Source: Sipunculus nudus (taxonomy: Eukaryota > Annelida > Sipuncula > Golfingiida > Sipunculidae). Taken from it: a DNA stretch of 64,000 nt. Where the stretch lies: NCBI GenBank assembly GCA_026874595.1, contig CM049321.1:46617797-46681796 (forward strand). Reading direction: 5' to 3'. The notes below the pieces were generated by a model. That model saw only the letters and a list, made by a program, of their open reading frames with translations, did no database searches and had not been told where the DNA came from. This document shows positions 1 to 14,480 of this stretch, in pieces (within the stretch, counting starts at the first letter, position 1; the number at the start of each line of letters is the position of its first letter). A program made the translations under genes and the position numbers.

Positions 1-11
1 CCAAGTAACTT

Positions 12-97
12 TTGTTATCCATGTACAACCTGATCATTTCTTGCCTTATGATGGTAGTGTTCAGTTTTTTTGCTTACTTTATTTATTTATATTTTAG
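12..97 (+). promoter_or_regulatory. 3' end of an intron with conserved 17-mer and splice acceptor, upstream of the first zinc-finger gene
   Basis: The 17-mer TTGTTATCCATGTACAA lies at 12-28 and a pyrimidine-rich acceptor ends in AG at 96-97. The same 17-mer, with at most a few changes, is found 84-87 nt before the acceptor of the paralogs at 7489, 25467 and 48137. The reading frame stays open upstream of the ATG, but conservation of the AG and of the 13 nt between AG and ATG argues that this is intron. The first exon and the promoter lie outside the window. Confidence 0.6.
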
Positions 98-110
98 GTA
101 TGAATGCAGA

Positions 111-1211
111 ATGGATTCAGACAAGGTTATTCCTAAGGACCCAGATTTATTTATTAAAGAAGAAAAAGACCAGGAATATGAGAGCATCATGCGTACACCA
201 TGGCAAACTGAAGAATACAGAATCATGGTTGATAATGAAAACTTCTTTAAATGTAAAGAGGAAAAAAATGATGATGCCAGATCGGTGACCGTTGACATTC
301 CCGAGTGCAATGCTACACATGCAAAAGAGAAGACCAACGATTTTACAATACATGTAGCACATGTGATTCCTAATACTCTAGATGAAGAATCAGCTATATG
401 TTCTATTAAATCAGAATATCCACACGATAAAAAAATGGCACCGAATGACACAGTCTTTGCATGTAACTTCTGTGAAGAGTATTTCCCTAAAGAGGAAACA
501 TTAAGTAGCCATATAAAGAGCCACAAAAAGGAAAATTCAGGGTCTTCGGAACAACACAGATATGCTTTTGATTCAATTGAACTTGAACAATCCACCAAAA
601 AACCAAATGAAGAAAAAATATTCAAATGTGAAGAATGTAGCAAATGTTTCTCTCGATTATATAATCTAAAAATGCACATCAGAATTCATTCTGGAGATAG
701 ACCATTCATATGTGCACAATGTGGCAAATGTTTCTCTCGATCATATAGTCTGACTGTGCATAATAAAACTCATACTGGAGAAAAACCTTACATATGTGAA
801 CAATGTGGCCAATGTTTCTTCAGCTCCCCCAATCTTTCTGCTCACCGGATGACTCATTCTGGGGAGAAACCATACAAATGTGAACAATGTGGCAAATGTT
901 TCGGTCGATTATCTGGTCTAAAATTGCACAATAGAATTCACACTGGAGAGAAACCCTATAAATGTAAACAATGTGGCCAGTGTTTCTCGCGATTATTTTC
1001 TCTAACTACGCACAATAGAACTCATACTTCAGATAAGCCATATAAATGTAAACAATGTGATAAATGTTTCTCTCGATTATATTGTCTAACTGTGCACAAT
1101 AGAACTCATACTGGAGAAAAACCATTCAAATGTGAACTATGTGGCAAATGTTTCTCCAGATCATCCCGGCTTGCTTCTCACCTGAGGACTCATCCAGGGG
1201 AGAACCCGTAG
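111..1211 (+). CDS. C2H2 zinc-finger protein, 366 aa, 8 fingers
   Basis: Probable sequence-specific DNA-binding nuclear protein. The start chosen is the ATG at 111, which lies 13 nt after a splice acceptor, as in its paralogs; the frame is open back to position 12 but that part is intronic. Residues 1-90 are acidic and contain IKEE at 15-18, which fits the SUMO consensus (hydrophobic-K-x-E). An isolated atypical finger (C-x2-C, H-x3-H, no GKxF) lies near residue 115. Seven tandem canonical fingers with TGEKP-type linkers follow, nearly all with a CGKCF-type core. The frame closes at TAG in the last linker, just after the PGENP tract. The sequence downstream is decayed fingers, so the protein is probably shortened from a longer ancestor. 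No KRAB, BTB or ZAD domain was recognised. Target and function are unknown. Confidence 0.85.
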   Translation: MDSDKVIPKDPDLFIKEEKDQEYESIMRTPWQTEEYRIMVDNENFFKCKEEKNDDARSVTVDIPECNATHAKEKTNDFTIHVAHVIPNTLDEESAICSIKSEYPHDKKMAPNDTVFACNFCEEYFPKEETLSSHIKSHKKENSGSSEQHRYAFDSIELEQSTKKPNEEKIFKCEECSKCFSRLYNLKMHIRIHSGDRPFICAQCGKCFSRSYSLTVHNKTHTGEKPYICEQCGQCFFSSPNLSAHRMTHSGEKPYKCEQCGKCFGRLSGLKLHNRIHTGEKPYKCKQCGQCFSRLFSLTTHNRTHTSDKPYKCKQCDKCFSRLYCLTVHNRTHTGEKPFKCELCGKCFSRSSRLASHLRTHPGENP

Positions 1212-2450
<1,239 letters not shown>

Positions 2451-2639
2451 TATCCAAACCGAGTAGACACAATTGAAATCCACTAATGCTTGCATTTCCT
2501 ATATGTTTCCATATGTTCATACAAATAAATTTGTGTATATTATATCCCTCCGTGTTTATCAGGAGTTATTTGACATATTAGCCAAACATTATGCATGTTC
2601 ATACATCTTCAATAATTTTGACGTATACAAGACTACTGG

Positions 2640-2840
2640 CGCCTTCTTCAGTTGTTTTTGGTAGCATCCTCTGTGCACATAGCTCAAGGTATGTCTGACG
2701 TATCTGCCTGAAATTTAACAAGTCAATACATCTTCGATGGTTTTCTCATTGAGAAGACTGATAGCGCCACATACAACCACCTTTGTTTAGTGTACATCCA
2801 TGCCAGTTATTCAGGAGTGATTTCATGTATATGTGACAGT
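2640..2840 (+). repeat. Unit of the ~140-bp GGCGCC tandem-repeat family
   Basis: It contains the phrases ctgcctgaaattt, acatcttcgatgg and gactgatagcgccac. These recur in the longer array at 13.48-14.48 kb and at 14.9-15.06 kb. It is not coding. Confidence 0.55.
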
Positions 2841-3785
2841 GGGATTACAATCCAGTGTGATTGGAAATTTCACTAGGTGAGATTACATTTGAGATCTCGC
2901 CTTGGAGAGATCACAAGTGGGATCTCCACTGGCTTGAGCCCAGTGGAAATCACAATCATAATCTCTCCTAGGAGAAATTAAAATTCCACAAGGGCAATTT
3001 CCAATCCTACTAGGTGAATTTGAAATCCTGCCATGATAAATGATGTCAGATTCAGTCTAAGAGTACAACAAGATTAAAAAAGTTATTTATTAGGTCATAT
3101 ATTTCAATTTTATAAAATATGGGCAAAATCACTCAATCCTGCTAGTCCATTTCATGAAATTGGCAAGAGATTTGTTGACCATTTTCACCTTTCAAATGAT
3201 AGCAAAACATTTGAATAATTGACTACACATTATTTCATTATAAATATATTAGTAAAATGATAACATGGCACAATTGAAAATATGGTTTGCTAGCAGCATT
3301 TTCAATATTTAATGTACCGATAATTATACTTTAAAAGTATATGCTATAATATTCTTTTTATCTCACATCTCAGAGAACTTACTTAAACACTGATGTTAAT
3401 GGCAGGTTGCTATAATTAATCTTAAAAATGTTTAAATAATTGCTACGTGTACATAATTAGTTCACTTATATAGTATAATATATTTTAATAATATATACTA
3501 TGAATGCTACCAAAATACCAAAAGTCTTGAAATAACTGGATAAGCATAGTGTACTTCTGACTCAGATATTACCATTTTGACCAACAGTTGAGAAGTAATA
3601 GTCCTTTGATTCACAAAGATCAAAGCTAATCAAAACAAATTTAATTAATAAGCTGAAATAACCTACAAAGCATGAACTCATTCCTGACTCAGTGTGGTCA
3701 GTTAATGAGTACATAAAGAGTACTTTGAAGGTTAAATTAGGAAAGTTATTATTGGGCAATAGCTATGAGATAAACTTATCAATAC
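2841..3785. other. AT-rich stretch without genes
   Basis: From 2841 to about 3060 there are repeated short phrases around ACTAGGTGA, GAGATC and CTAGGAGA. These resemble the ends of the repeats at 4060-4260 and 15.54-15.63 kb. The rest is plain AT-rich DNA with no supported feature. Confidence 0.4.
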
Positions 3786-3786
3786 C

Positions 3787-3788
<2 letters not shown>

Positions 3789-3830
<42 letters not shown>
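3789..3830. repeat. (AT)n microsatellite
   Basis: An uninterrupted TA dinucleotide tract at the left edge of a dispersed repeat. Confidence 0.95.
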
Positions 3831-3832
<2 letters not shown>

Positions 3833-4260
3833 TCTTAATAGTATCTTCAACCTTGATTTTAAGCCCTGTAAAAATAAGGACTGTATGAAATAGGTTTTTG
3901 GAATGCATTTTAGGGCGATCTGAGAAAATGTTTTCATATCAAAGTTTTAAAATGTAACATATCATATGGAACTGGAAGAAAAATGTTTTAAACACATTTT
4001 TGAAATAATACATGAAGTCATGTTTTTTTAAGCGTTTGGAAATTATTTCAGATTATATATGTCACAGAAGAAACTCAGATCCAGTAGAATCATTGACCCT
4101 ACTAGAACAAAGTCCGATTGGACTTTCTAATAGGAGAAACACCGATCAGACTTGTAGGAATAGCGATTGTACAAGGACAAGATCAGATCGTAGTCTCTAC
4201 CAGGACAAATTCCCATCATAATGGACTCATTTCAGTGGGATTTGAGTTTTTATTAAGGAA
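3831..4260 (+). repeat. Dispersed repeat with a second copy at 15.13-15.63 kb
   Basis: The order of short blocks (gtatcttcaacctt, aacatatcatatgga, gcgtttggaaattattt, gtcacagaagaaactc, then short ctaggacaaa-type motifs) is repeated at 15.24-15.62 kb. Both copies lie next to a long (AT)n tract, on opposite sides. No coding potential is seen. Confidence 0.6.
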
Positions 4261-4530
4261 AAAAAATAAAAGGTATGGTTCTCAGACACAGCCCGCGTCA
4301 ATTTGAACCCCCGCATTAACAATTTTTATTTCATTGAGTTATATTTGTAAAGAAGTGTCTATCATTGGTACAAGGTTATCACAAAAAACTATTTTATCCT
4401 AGGTTGTCACTTGGTTTTCTCACTATCTATGACTGTTATAGTTTCTATTTAATGTATTACCATTTAATGTTTTGAATACTTGAGTGGTAATTGTTACGAT
4501 ACAAGAACTTGTGCATCATGTGTATTGTTT

Positions 4531-5565
4531 TTAGCTCAGCAAACTGTAAGTAATCTGAGCTATAGATATCACCCTTTGTCCGTCGTCCGTCCGGCCTTCC
4601 GGCCGTCTGTCCGTTAACAGGGCACAAATCGTAACCGCTGGACCTGGAATCTTCTAGCTTGACATCCAGGGAGGTCGATTAAAATTCTCCTTGAAAACCT
4701 GGAATTAGGTCTCTGTTACCCATATTCTTCGAGCTATGGGGCTCCGAAGTACACCCCCCAATGAATAATGAAAATTTGATACAAAAGCTCAAGTTTCTGA
4801 ACAACTAATGCATTGATCACCATTATTCTTTGCATAGATATTGATCATGGAGTGTTTCATCAGTATCTGCAGGCTGGTGGCGCTACCTGTATTTATTTTT
4901 TTTTAAATAATTTTTTTCTCTGGTTTTGAGACCTTAAAAGATGCCGTCATCTGTTAGCAGGGCACACATCATAACAAATGGGCATAGAATCCTCTCTCTT
5001 AATATGCAGGGAGGTCCATGAAAAGTCTCCTGGGAAACCTAAAATTAGATCTCTTGTTACCCATATTCTATGAGCTATGGGGCTCCGAAGTACCCCCCCC
5101 CCCCCCCCCCAGAATAATGGAAATTTGATACAAAAGCTCCAGTATCTGAACAAATAATGCATTGATAACCATGATTTTTTGCAAGCATATTGGCCATGGA
5201 ATGTCTCACCACTTTCTGCAGACTGATGGCGCCACCTGTATTTTTTCGATTTTTTACGATTTTTCTCTATTTTTGAGACCTCTTTAAGATGCGGTCATCT
5301 GTTAACAGGGCACAAATCCTAAGGACTTGACCTATAATCTTCTCTCTGGACATGCAGGAAGGCCCATTTAAAGTCTCCTAGGAAACCTTGAATAAGGACT
5401 CTGTTACCCATATGCTTTAGGCTATGGGGCTCCGAAGTACCCCCTAGAATAATGGAAAATTTGATACAAAAGCTCAAATATTTGAACAACTAATGCATTG
5501 ATAACCATGATTCTTTGCATAGATATTGGTCATGGAATGTTTCATCACTTTCTGCAGATTGGTGG
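4531..5565 (+). repeat. Pearl/Helentron-like element: terminal hairpin, GTCC tract and three ~345-bp tandem units
   Basis: It opens with an AGCTCAG...CTGAGCT hairpin followed by a GTCCGTCGTCCGTCCGGCC tract and GTTAACAGGGCACA. Three tandem units follow; the landmark gctatggggctcc occurs at 4733, 5074 and 5421, giving periods of 341 and 347 bp. Each unit ends near a ggtggcgc-cacctgt motif. The same family in the opposite orientation fills 63.0-64.0 kb. In bivalves, pearl-type elements combine tandem core repeats with ACGG microsatellites; assignment to that class is inference. Confidence 0.65.
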
Positions 5566-6271
5566 AACCACGTTCATACATTGTGGAGATAAATGATGTG
5601 TCAGTGTTAAGAAGGAGCAGAAATGTAATTAGAAAGACAGCAGAGATGTACTGTTCAGAAGGAAAAATATCAGATAAGGATATTAGACCTTGTGGTCATG
5701 ATAAGCTTGAGAGTAGGATTCCAGTACCAGTTAGAGAGAATAGAGAGAGAAAGAAATGTACAGAATAATGGGAAAGTGGAGACACAAGTGAGAGAAATAG
5801 AAGATGAGGCTAGAGTTCAAGTAGAGAACTCTAATCTGTTACAGTAAGATAGAGTGGATAAACAAAGAGATGGTAAAATGTCCAGTTTTGGTAGAAAAGT
5901 TAAAAAACCTGTGAGATATGATGAGGAATATTGAACAGTGAGAGAAAATATAATCTCCAAGTGATATAGTGATTAGAATGATGATGGATTATTGTCATGG
6001 TTATATTATTATTGTTGTTGTTGTTACTAATGTACTGATTAGGTAACTTTTAAAATATCTCAGGTGACTGTATGTGCATAATCCAATATTCACTTCTTAA
6101 TATATATCTGCCAGTGTGGAAACCAGTAATATCCTTAAAGTATATGATAACAATCAATAAGTTTGATGTAATAACAAATCTTAGGGTCAAACCAAGTACA
6201 ACAACACCATTGAATATGTTAACACTGTTTATTTAATATAGTATGGTTAATGTCTTTCAAACAAAGCGGGA
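5566..6271 (+). pseudogene. Ty3/gypsy pol 3'-end remnant
   Basis: The frame starting near 5565 reads PRSYIVEINDVSVLRRSRN, which resembles the end of gypsy Pol (usual pattern PRSY-V-DG--YRRNR). It becomes degenerate after about 5770. A purine-rich acaaagcggga at 6261-6271 looks like the polypurine tract immediately before an LTR. Upstream pol and the 5' LTR are missing: the left edge abuts the tandem repeat at about 5565. Confidence 0.6.
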
Positions 6272-6415
6272 TGTGATGTACGAAACTAATACACGAAACT
6301 GACTAAGTAGTCTGTGTAGGTACCAGGTACCGGATGTTGTAATAAAGCTGCACATGCGCGGTCGCGCTCCCTATCCATCTTGTTGTTCATGTATACACAT
6401 TACATTACTGTAACA
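6272..6415 (+). mobile_element. Gypsy-type 3' LTR, about 133-144 bp
   Basis: It begins TGTGATGTACG directly after the purine tract and contains AATAAAG followed by a GC-rich block (tgcgcggtcgcgctccc). It ends at either ...CATTACA (6404) or ...TGTAACA (6415). The matching 5' LTR is not in the window, so the exact end is uncertain. Confidence 0.55.
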
Positions 6416-6827
6416 AACTTAACCTTTTAGCGAAAAGTCAGAATGGGTTTCGATAAGAACACTCTTGTACTGATCTTTCTTTTAGTAACCTCATTATTAA
6501 GGAATCTTTTGCCTCAAGGAATAGAAACATGTCACCCTAGTTAGTGGACATGTAGGGAAAAAGCTTTTGATGGGTAAATAAAGGAAACTACGTATACTCT
6601 TCACTCAGCTGTTTGGACTAAAAAATGATTGCATAATTGATTGCAAAATCTATAACACCATAAAATAGTTTATAATATTGTAGTTATTCAGCTAATGTAT
6701 GATTAAGTAATAATATTTTCACAAATTGGTTTGGAGTAATATGCGGGGTGCAAGACAATATTATCTATCATGAATGCTAGCTGTTTAATATATGTATTAA
6801 CAGGTAAACAGGTATAGAATCCTTTTG

Positions 6828-7165
6828 AGCTCTGCTGACTATAAGTCATCTGACCTATAGTCGTGGACCATTGTCCGTCGTCCGTCCGTCTGTCCTTAGA
6901 TGTGGCAGGTTTTGAATCCGTAAGACCCAGGAATCCAAAATTCGGCATAATGTTAGATGCCCCCGAGATCTCCTACTAAGCCGAAAACTGGGTCTTTGCA
7001 ACTTCATTCCTTTGAGAAATTTAAGAAAAACCTCATTTTTTTTATTAAAAATCTATTTTCACACTTCAAGACTGCCTAATATCAAAACCACTCATCTGTT
7101 TTTCCTCATATTTACCATAAATATTCCTCTGTATAGTTCCTATGTACATGCCAGAAATTAGGTCT
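6828..7165 (+). repeat. Dispersed repeat, hairpin/GTCC end, with a copy at 38.24-38.44 kb
   Basis: It starts with imperfect agctctgctgac / gtcatctgacc pairing and a gtccgtcgtccgtccgtctgtcc tract. It then shares tttgagaaat-aagaaaa and ttcaagactgcct-atatcaaaac with 38.36-38.41 kb. It is non-coding and has the same terminal style as the repeat at 4.5 kb. Confidence 0.55.
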
Positions 7166-7390
7166 GTATTATATAATTTAGTAAAAGTAATGGGCTCAAA
7201 CATAATGCATTTTGTAAAAAATCAGGAAAGATATTTGATCACTTAATGCAAAACATGTCGAAAAATATGTCAGATGCATGGTTTCATAGAGGAGTTAAGT
7301 TAAATAAAACACCTTTGACAGATATGTTTAATTCTCACTATTAGTCGAGAATGATCTTTTAACAAGGATGAGGAAGTTGCCTAAGTAACC

Positions 7391-7475
7391 TTGTTATCCA
7401 TATACAACCTGACCATTTCATGCCTGATGACGATAGTGTCCAGTTTCACTCATTCCCTTTTTAAATTTGTTTCAG
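7391..7475 (+). promoter_or_regulatory. Conserved intron end with 17-mer and acceptor, second zinc-finger locus
   Basis: TTGTTATCCATATACAA at 7391-7407 differs by one base from the copy at 12-28. The acceptor AG ends at 7475, followed by 13 nt and the ATG at 7489. Similarity to the first locus extends left to about 7374, which shows that intron sequence was duplicated with the gene. Confidence 0.55.
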
Positions 7476-7488
7476 TTTTGCAAATAAA

Positions 7489-9290
<1,802 letters not shown>

Positions 9291-9639
9291 CATTCCACAA
9301 TAAAAGTGCCAATTGGGATGTAGTAACATCAAGAAATAAAAATATGTCAGAACTACACAAATTTTTATTATTTTGCACAAACTACCCCTCTAAATTGACA
9401 TTTGACATCAGCTAAGCTTAATCTTGCAGCAATCCTTGACAAATTAATGACATCTATAAATGTACATGTGAATATGTCAACTCCATCACACCATATAGCC
9501 ACATAACAATGCAATAGTAAGGCAATAAATAAGTATATTTTTGTTGTTCAAGTCATTGGTTAACTTGTTTCAATGTATTTAAAACAGTTTAGAATTGAAT
9601 TATCGACTTAATATATGAATACATGATGATTTTAAGAAA
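9291..9639. other. No supported feature
   Basis: AT-rich. A phrase gtcaactccatcaca near 9477 is nearly the reverse complement of tgtgacggagttgac in the following tandem repeat, which hints at an inverted relic. Confidence 0.3.
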
Positions 9640-10262
9640 GAGGAAGCTATTTTTTACCCAAAATGACTTCAGTCTTTGTCATAGAATCCCTTTATATGTA
9701 CTTTGATACTTCACTATACATGTATACTTTACTAGCATCAACAAAACACTGGGCCAATTATTTTAGATTTTACAGAATGAATTTCAGACAAGAGATATTG
9801 TGACGGAGTTGACATTATAATGATTCATCAAAGAATTTGTTTTATAAAGACACTACTGGCTAGAAAAATACATGAGAATATAAAAACAATTATGTTTACA
9901 TCCAACCCACAACCATAATTCATTTAAGAGCATTTTTAGTTGGTTATCCAGTTTATATATATGCATAACTCTAAATTGAGAAGCTATTTTTACCAAAACC
10001 TCAATCTCTTTCTCTCATTACCATAACTGCAAACGTTATCATGGTATGCCTATATGTCCTTTGATACTTTACTGTACATGTACACTTTTCTTACATCAAC
10101 AAAAATTCACACACGGCCTATTAGGTAGATTTTAAAGCATGAATTTCACACAAGAATATTGTGACGGAGTTGACATTCATTAGGATAAGTAATTCAAAGG
10201 GACTACTGGCTAGAGAAAAAACAAGGGAATATTACACCAATTTCAATAAGATACATTCCACA
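9640..10262 (+). repeat. Two tandem copies of a ~361-bp repeat
   Basis: Shared blocks include actttgatact-cact, tacatgtacac-ttt, tgtgacggagttgacatt and ctactggctagaga. The gtgacggagttgac landmark is at 9800 and 10161, giving a period of 361 bp. No coding potential. Confidence 0.65.
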
Positions 10263-10274
10263 ACCACAACAATA

Positions 10275-11840
10275 ACTCAATGTCTGTGAAGCCATTTGGA
10301 ATATAGCTCCTGCACTTGTTCGAGAATAATTGAGTCCATTTGCCAATATCTGCTGTCAAAGTGAACTGATATGGGCAGTTTGTTATTCAAAGGATATTGT
10401 CTTTATCTACAATAATGGTGTCATCATTTTTGGCCACCTGACAGACTTTGTAGGGTTGGCAGGAAGCATAAATGAAATCTAAGCCTCGGCCTTAGCAGGA
10501 AAAATTCTGCAAACTTTACCAATGTAGAAATTGGAATCATTGTAGTTTACTGCAGCAACATATGATCCTACTTTTAATGGCGCATCAGCTTTGCTTTCTA
10601 GGTTGAAAACCATGAAAGTATCCATTTCTGTGTCCACCTCCATATTTTCTAGCAGTTGCTTGCTTTGTCTGTGATTCAGTAGTATCAGCTGATCTCACAC
10701 AGATATCAATAGGCAGAGAGGCTGAATTGTTGACCATGCAATGCTCTTGCCATTGTTCACAGAGGCATGGATCAAGATTTCCTTTGCAGTAACAGCTCAG
10801 ATTCAGGACACAGTTCCTGTTATTGTTGTTCTCAGCTGGTGAACCTTCATTGGGCCAGGTATTGGTGACAGGTCATAGGTAATTAACTTTTCCTTCTGAG
10901 TTATGTTCTTTTCTACAATGAAGAACACATTCACACCAGAAGATTCCTGTGCCCACTGAAAGAACTGTTTATCGGTCAAATAGCAGTTCCATGGTGCACA
11001 GTTCCACCTGCGCCTCTCTTCAGAGCTGCACCCACACCATCTTAGGGCCCTTTACCATGGCCTGCCTCAAAGAAATACCAGGTACCCTGCAGACCCACTG
11101 TTGGCAAAAGGCTGGACTTGGCAGAATTTAATTTATTCCTATATTAGGTTGTTGGCCCATCACTCAGCACATGAAGATATTTAATTGTTTTCCCTAACTG
11201 TCCACTCAAACACAGGTTTCATATGGCACAGGTATCATGCCGCATTGCACCTGAAATGGAACAGGAGGAGGTTGGCCTTGCTGGTAGTTGGGACTCCTGT
11301 GTGCAATGTGACATGCTCATGTGATCATCCAAAGTGGGCCGATTGTACTTCTTTAATCCACTTGCAAACATAATTTTCAGAGAAGTCTATATGCAGGATA
11401 GCTTCTTCTGTAGTTTCTTGGACATAGCTCTTCATCTGCTTTACTGCATGGACCTGGTTCCTTATGCTGTAAACATTGGCTGTATGGTCCCAAAATTCCT
11501 ATATTACTCTATCCACTAATTGTGTGATGCTTCCTTCGGAGGTTTTAGTTGTTACTTTATATCCTGCAGCATTCTCTTGTGATTACCATTTATATGAAAT
11601 CACACTTTTGTTGGTGTCAACAGAGGAATATGTCATGGGAGATTTGGTGGCACATTCTGAACATTTCTTGTACACACAGTCTTTATTATCCACAGAACAT
11701 ACACATTCTTCAATTGTATTTTGAAGAATGTCAGACTTCAGCACTTCTATGTTGTACAACTTGTATGCCAGAAGTTGTGTATTTTCACACTCTTTGCACA
11801 GGTGTGTATCTATGTGCTCCTCTGTAGGTTTAATTATTGT
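10275..11840 (-). pseudogene. Degenerate copy of a widespread uncharacterised invertebrate repeat protein
   Basis: Read on the - strand, the N-terminal part (11840 down to about 11600) is Cys-rich (CKECE, CVC, KKCSEC). A central block near 11395 reads IDFSENYVCKWIKEVQSAHF. The C-terminal part near 10440 reads FMLPANPTKSVRWPKNDD. From memory, this order (Cys-rich start, D-F-A-E-N-Y / E-V-Q-S-A-H block, F-M-H-P...W-P end) recurs in repetitive intronless proteins of cnidarians, arthropods and molluscs. Stops and frameshifts occur throughout, so it is not functional. Whether the family is a transposon gene or a processed host gene cannot be told here. Confidence 0.5.
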
Positions 11841-11945
11841 GAGATTGTGACTTTGGTGCCTCTGCCTTATAAGGTGTCCAGAAGAAGGGGGCCTGTTTTA
11901 GATGTGGTGTGTCTGAATGTTCTAGGGATATTGCGGCATCTATGA

Positions 11946-12174
11946 TGCCACAATGCCAGGTCAAGAGTGATTTGACATATAAGATAAGATATAGCTTATT
12001 GCTGTGTATATGTATAAAATCACATACAATAGTATTCGGCTTGGCTGGCTTGCTTAAACAAACACATTAAACAAGAAATGATAAAATAATATTTAAAAAA
12101 TTGTGTATAAAAAGACATATGACTAAAAGTGTTTGACTAGGTTGTTGTGATATATTCAATTGCCGAACGGCTGA
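11946..12174. other. No supported feature
   Basis: AT-rich sequence between two pseudogenes on the - strand. Nothing recognisable. Confidence 0.4.
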
Positions 12175-13440
12175 CGCCTATGTGCTAGTTCGAGTCCGTT
12201 TAAAATTTCCTGATAGCGACCTAAAGCGAACCCCCGATTTTATTTTTTTTAACAAATAGTGCGCCAGTTGACTTTAATCGTTTGCTTTCTTCAACAATCG
12301 TGTTTGAAGTATGGAGTCACCTGGGTAATGGAACCCCAATGATCCTCTCAGCTGTACTAACTACCCTGGAAAGACGGTTCGTTTCCTCGACAGTGATACT
12401 GCTTCCCCGTACCGTGACTCACAACGTCAGGACACCCTGAATTACCGCCAGATAAAACTTAATAGAATCGGTTGACTGAACTAGAAATCTTTTGTTCGTT
12501 AGAAAGAATAATCGTTGTTGTGCCTTCTTTACGCCGTAATTAACATTTTCGCCCCTTTTCAAATCAGAAGAAATGAAAATTCCTAAAATTTCAAAATAGT
12601 CAACGATTTTAACCTCTGAGCCTTCAAATACTGGGAAAATATTTCAGTTTTCTTCCGTCTAAAATCAATTATCTTCTCTTTGGTTTTCCTTACATTTAAC
12701 TCCTTGATTATTTTCAGAACACCACGAAGTTAAAGTTTTAATTCCATTCCTGTAAACACTTATGTTATTTCCCCGTATGAGCCCAGAAACTGTTGTGTCA
12801 TATGCAGATTTTACAATGAGGCAATCATGAGAAGTAGAGACACAGTCATAGGTGAACAGAGAGTACAATTTTGGTGAAAGCACACAACCTTGGGGTGCTC
12901 CAGTGTTTAAGACCAGTTCGTCGGAAATAATGTTGCCAATCTTGAACACTATAGAGACCGAATCGTTAAAAAGTCTAAGATCCAGTTACACATGTTAATA
13001 TTAAAACCCAGTTCATATAGTTTTCCGATTAATTTAAGCGGAAGGAAAGTGTTAAATGCTGAGCTGAAATCAATGAATAAACCCTTGCATAGGTAGATTC
13101 TCGTCGAGATGTTTTAAAATAGGGTGAAGTGTGAACGATACGGCGTCATCTGTTGAGCGGTTACTACGATTGGCGAACTGAAAAGGATCAAAAGTTTCTG
13201 AAATACAGTATTTGAGATAATTTAACACCAGTCGCTTAAAACTCTCGGCGATTACAGAAGTTAATGCAACAGGACGATAGTCATTCAAACATGACGCATG
13301 ATAATATTTCGGGACAGGAATATTCACTTATCGTTTTAAAAGAATCTGGCACTGTACACGATCCCCACACCAATTTAAAAGGAGAGGGAAAATACCAGAT
13401 AATTCATCGGCAAAAGGTGGATCCTGAAGATATGCATGTC
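12175..13440 (-). mobile_element. CR1/L2/Rex-like LINE reverse-transcriptase fragment, degenerate
   Basis: On the - strand from about 13430 the frames read the fingers-palm part of a non-LTR reverse transcriptase: LNDYRPVALTSV near 13280, FQFANRSNRSTDDAV near 13175, then TGAPQGCVLSPKLYSLFT near 12890. The usual FADDTT active site near 12810 reads SAYDTT, so a catalytic aspartate is lost. Connection and thumb homology (RRKKTE, then a KKAQQR-like stretch) continues out of frame to about 12200. The endonuclease and the 5' part are absent, as in a typical 5'-truncated LINE. The clade is given from overall pattern only. Confidence 0.75.
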
Positions 13441-13479
13441 TAAACATCTCAAATTTTCGTGTCTCACACATGATTGGTG

Positions 13480-14480
13480 ACGCCTTCTTCAATTACTTTT
13501 GCATTGCATTCACCTGTGATAATACCTTAAGAGTGGTTTGACGTACCTGCTTGTAATGTTGTACCTTGCATACTTTTTCTATTGCTTTCTTGTATAAAAT
13601 AATGTTGGCGTCACCTAAAATAATTTCCCCACTGTGTCCATCTGTGCGTCATAATGTTAACAGCATGTCCCTGGAGTGTTTCAATGTATTTGGCTGAAAA
13701 TTATGGGTCTATAGATGTTTGACACCTCCATCTCTACTTGTGGCGCCACATGTTCGAGTTGCATTCTTCAGTGCGTTTGCCATCTGTGGATCTCCGTGAT
13801 AATATCCCATATCTGAAGAGTGGTTTAAATTTAGCTGAATTTGTGCATATAAATTTGGATACATCTAATTGGCATACAAGACTGGTAGCGCCATCTACTA
13901 TCGTTTTCCACCCGTACGTTTGCTTTGGGTGAAAATCATTAACATCTCAGAGTGGTTCAATGTATTGTTCTGAAATTTGGAATTTCCATCCCTCTTGTTT
14001 TCTCATATACCACACATGTGGCTCCACTTTTCATAGATCAAATTTATGCCCTAGTATGACCATTTGCCTAACATTGTTTCTCCTTTCTCATGTGTGGTTT
14101 GATGTATCTGCCCGAATAATTGCATTTTCACATATCATGGATTTGTTTATTTTTTGTACACGACTGGTGATGCCAACTACAACCATGAATATCTGGCGTT
14201 CATCTGTAGATCTGTTTTGGTGAAAATCTCGCTTACCTCCCGAGTTGTTCAATGCAACGGCCTGAAATGTTTGGTGTACATCCATCTTGGGGAGATTTCT
14301 CAAACACAAGATGGCGCCACCTATATTCACCTATTTGTAGACTTCATTGAAACATTTATCTCAGGAGTGGTTTGATGTGTCCGTCTGAAATTATGCAAAG
14401 CAACCCTTGGGTAGCTTTCTCATACGCAAGACATGTAGTGCCACCTTCAATCATATAAAAATTTTCTCCGCAAGTTTCCA
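13480..14480 (+). repeat. Tandem array of ~140-bp GGCGCC units, about 7-8 copies
   Basis: The phrase gagtggtt-gatgtat with tctgaaatt recurs at about 13535, 13676, 13813, 13950, 14093, 14240 and 14366. Each unit holds a tggcgccac-type motif between a 'cttgt...acaagactggt' and an 'acaatcat' phrase. Related single or paired units lie at 2.65-2.84, 14.9-15.06, 23.89-24.45, 24.78-24.88 and 49.69-49.93 kb. Confidence 0.7.

Noticed and set aside
12..110. Extended N-terminus of the first zinc-finger protein (hydrophobic, signal-like)
   Set aside because: The stretch contains a conserved intron 17-mer and acceptor shared by paralogs, so it is intronic.
83..679. 198-codon frame opposite the first zinc-finger gene
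   Set aside because: Shadow of the real gene; low-complexity antisense translation.
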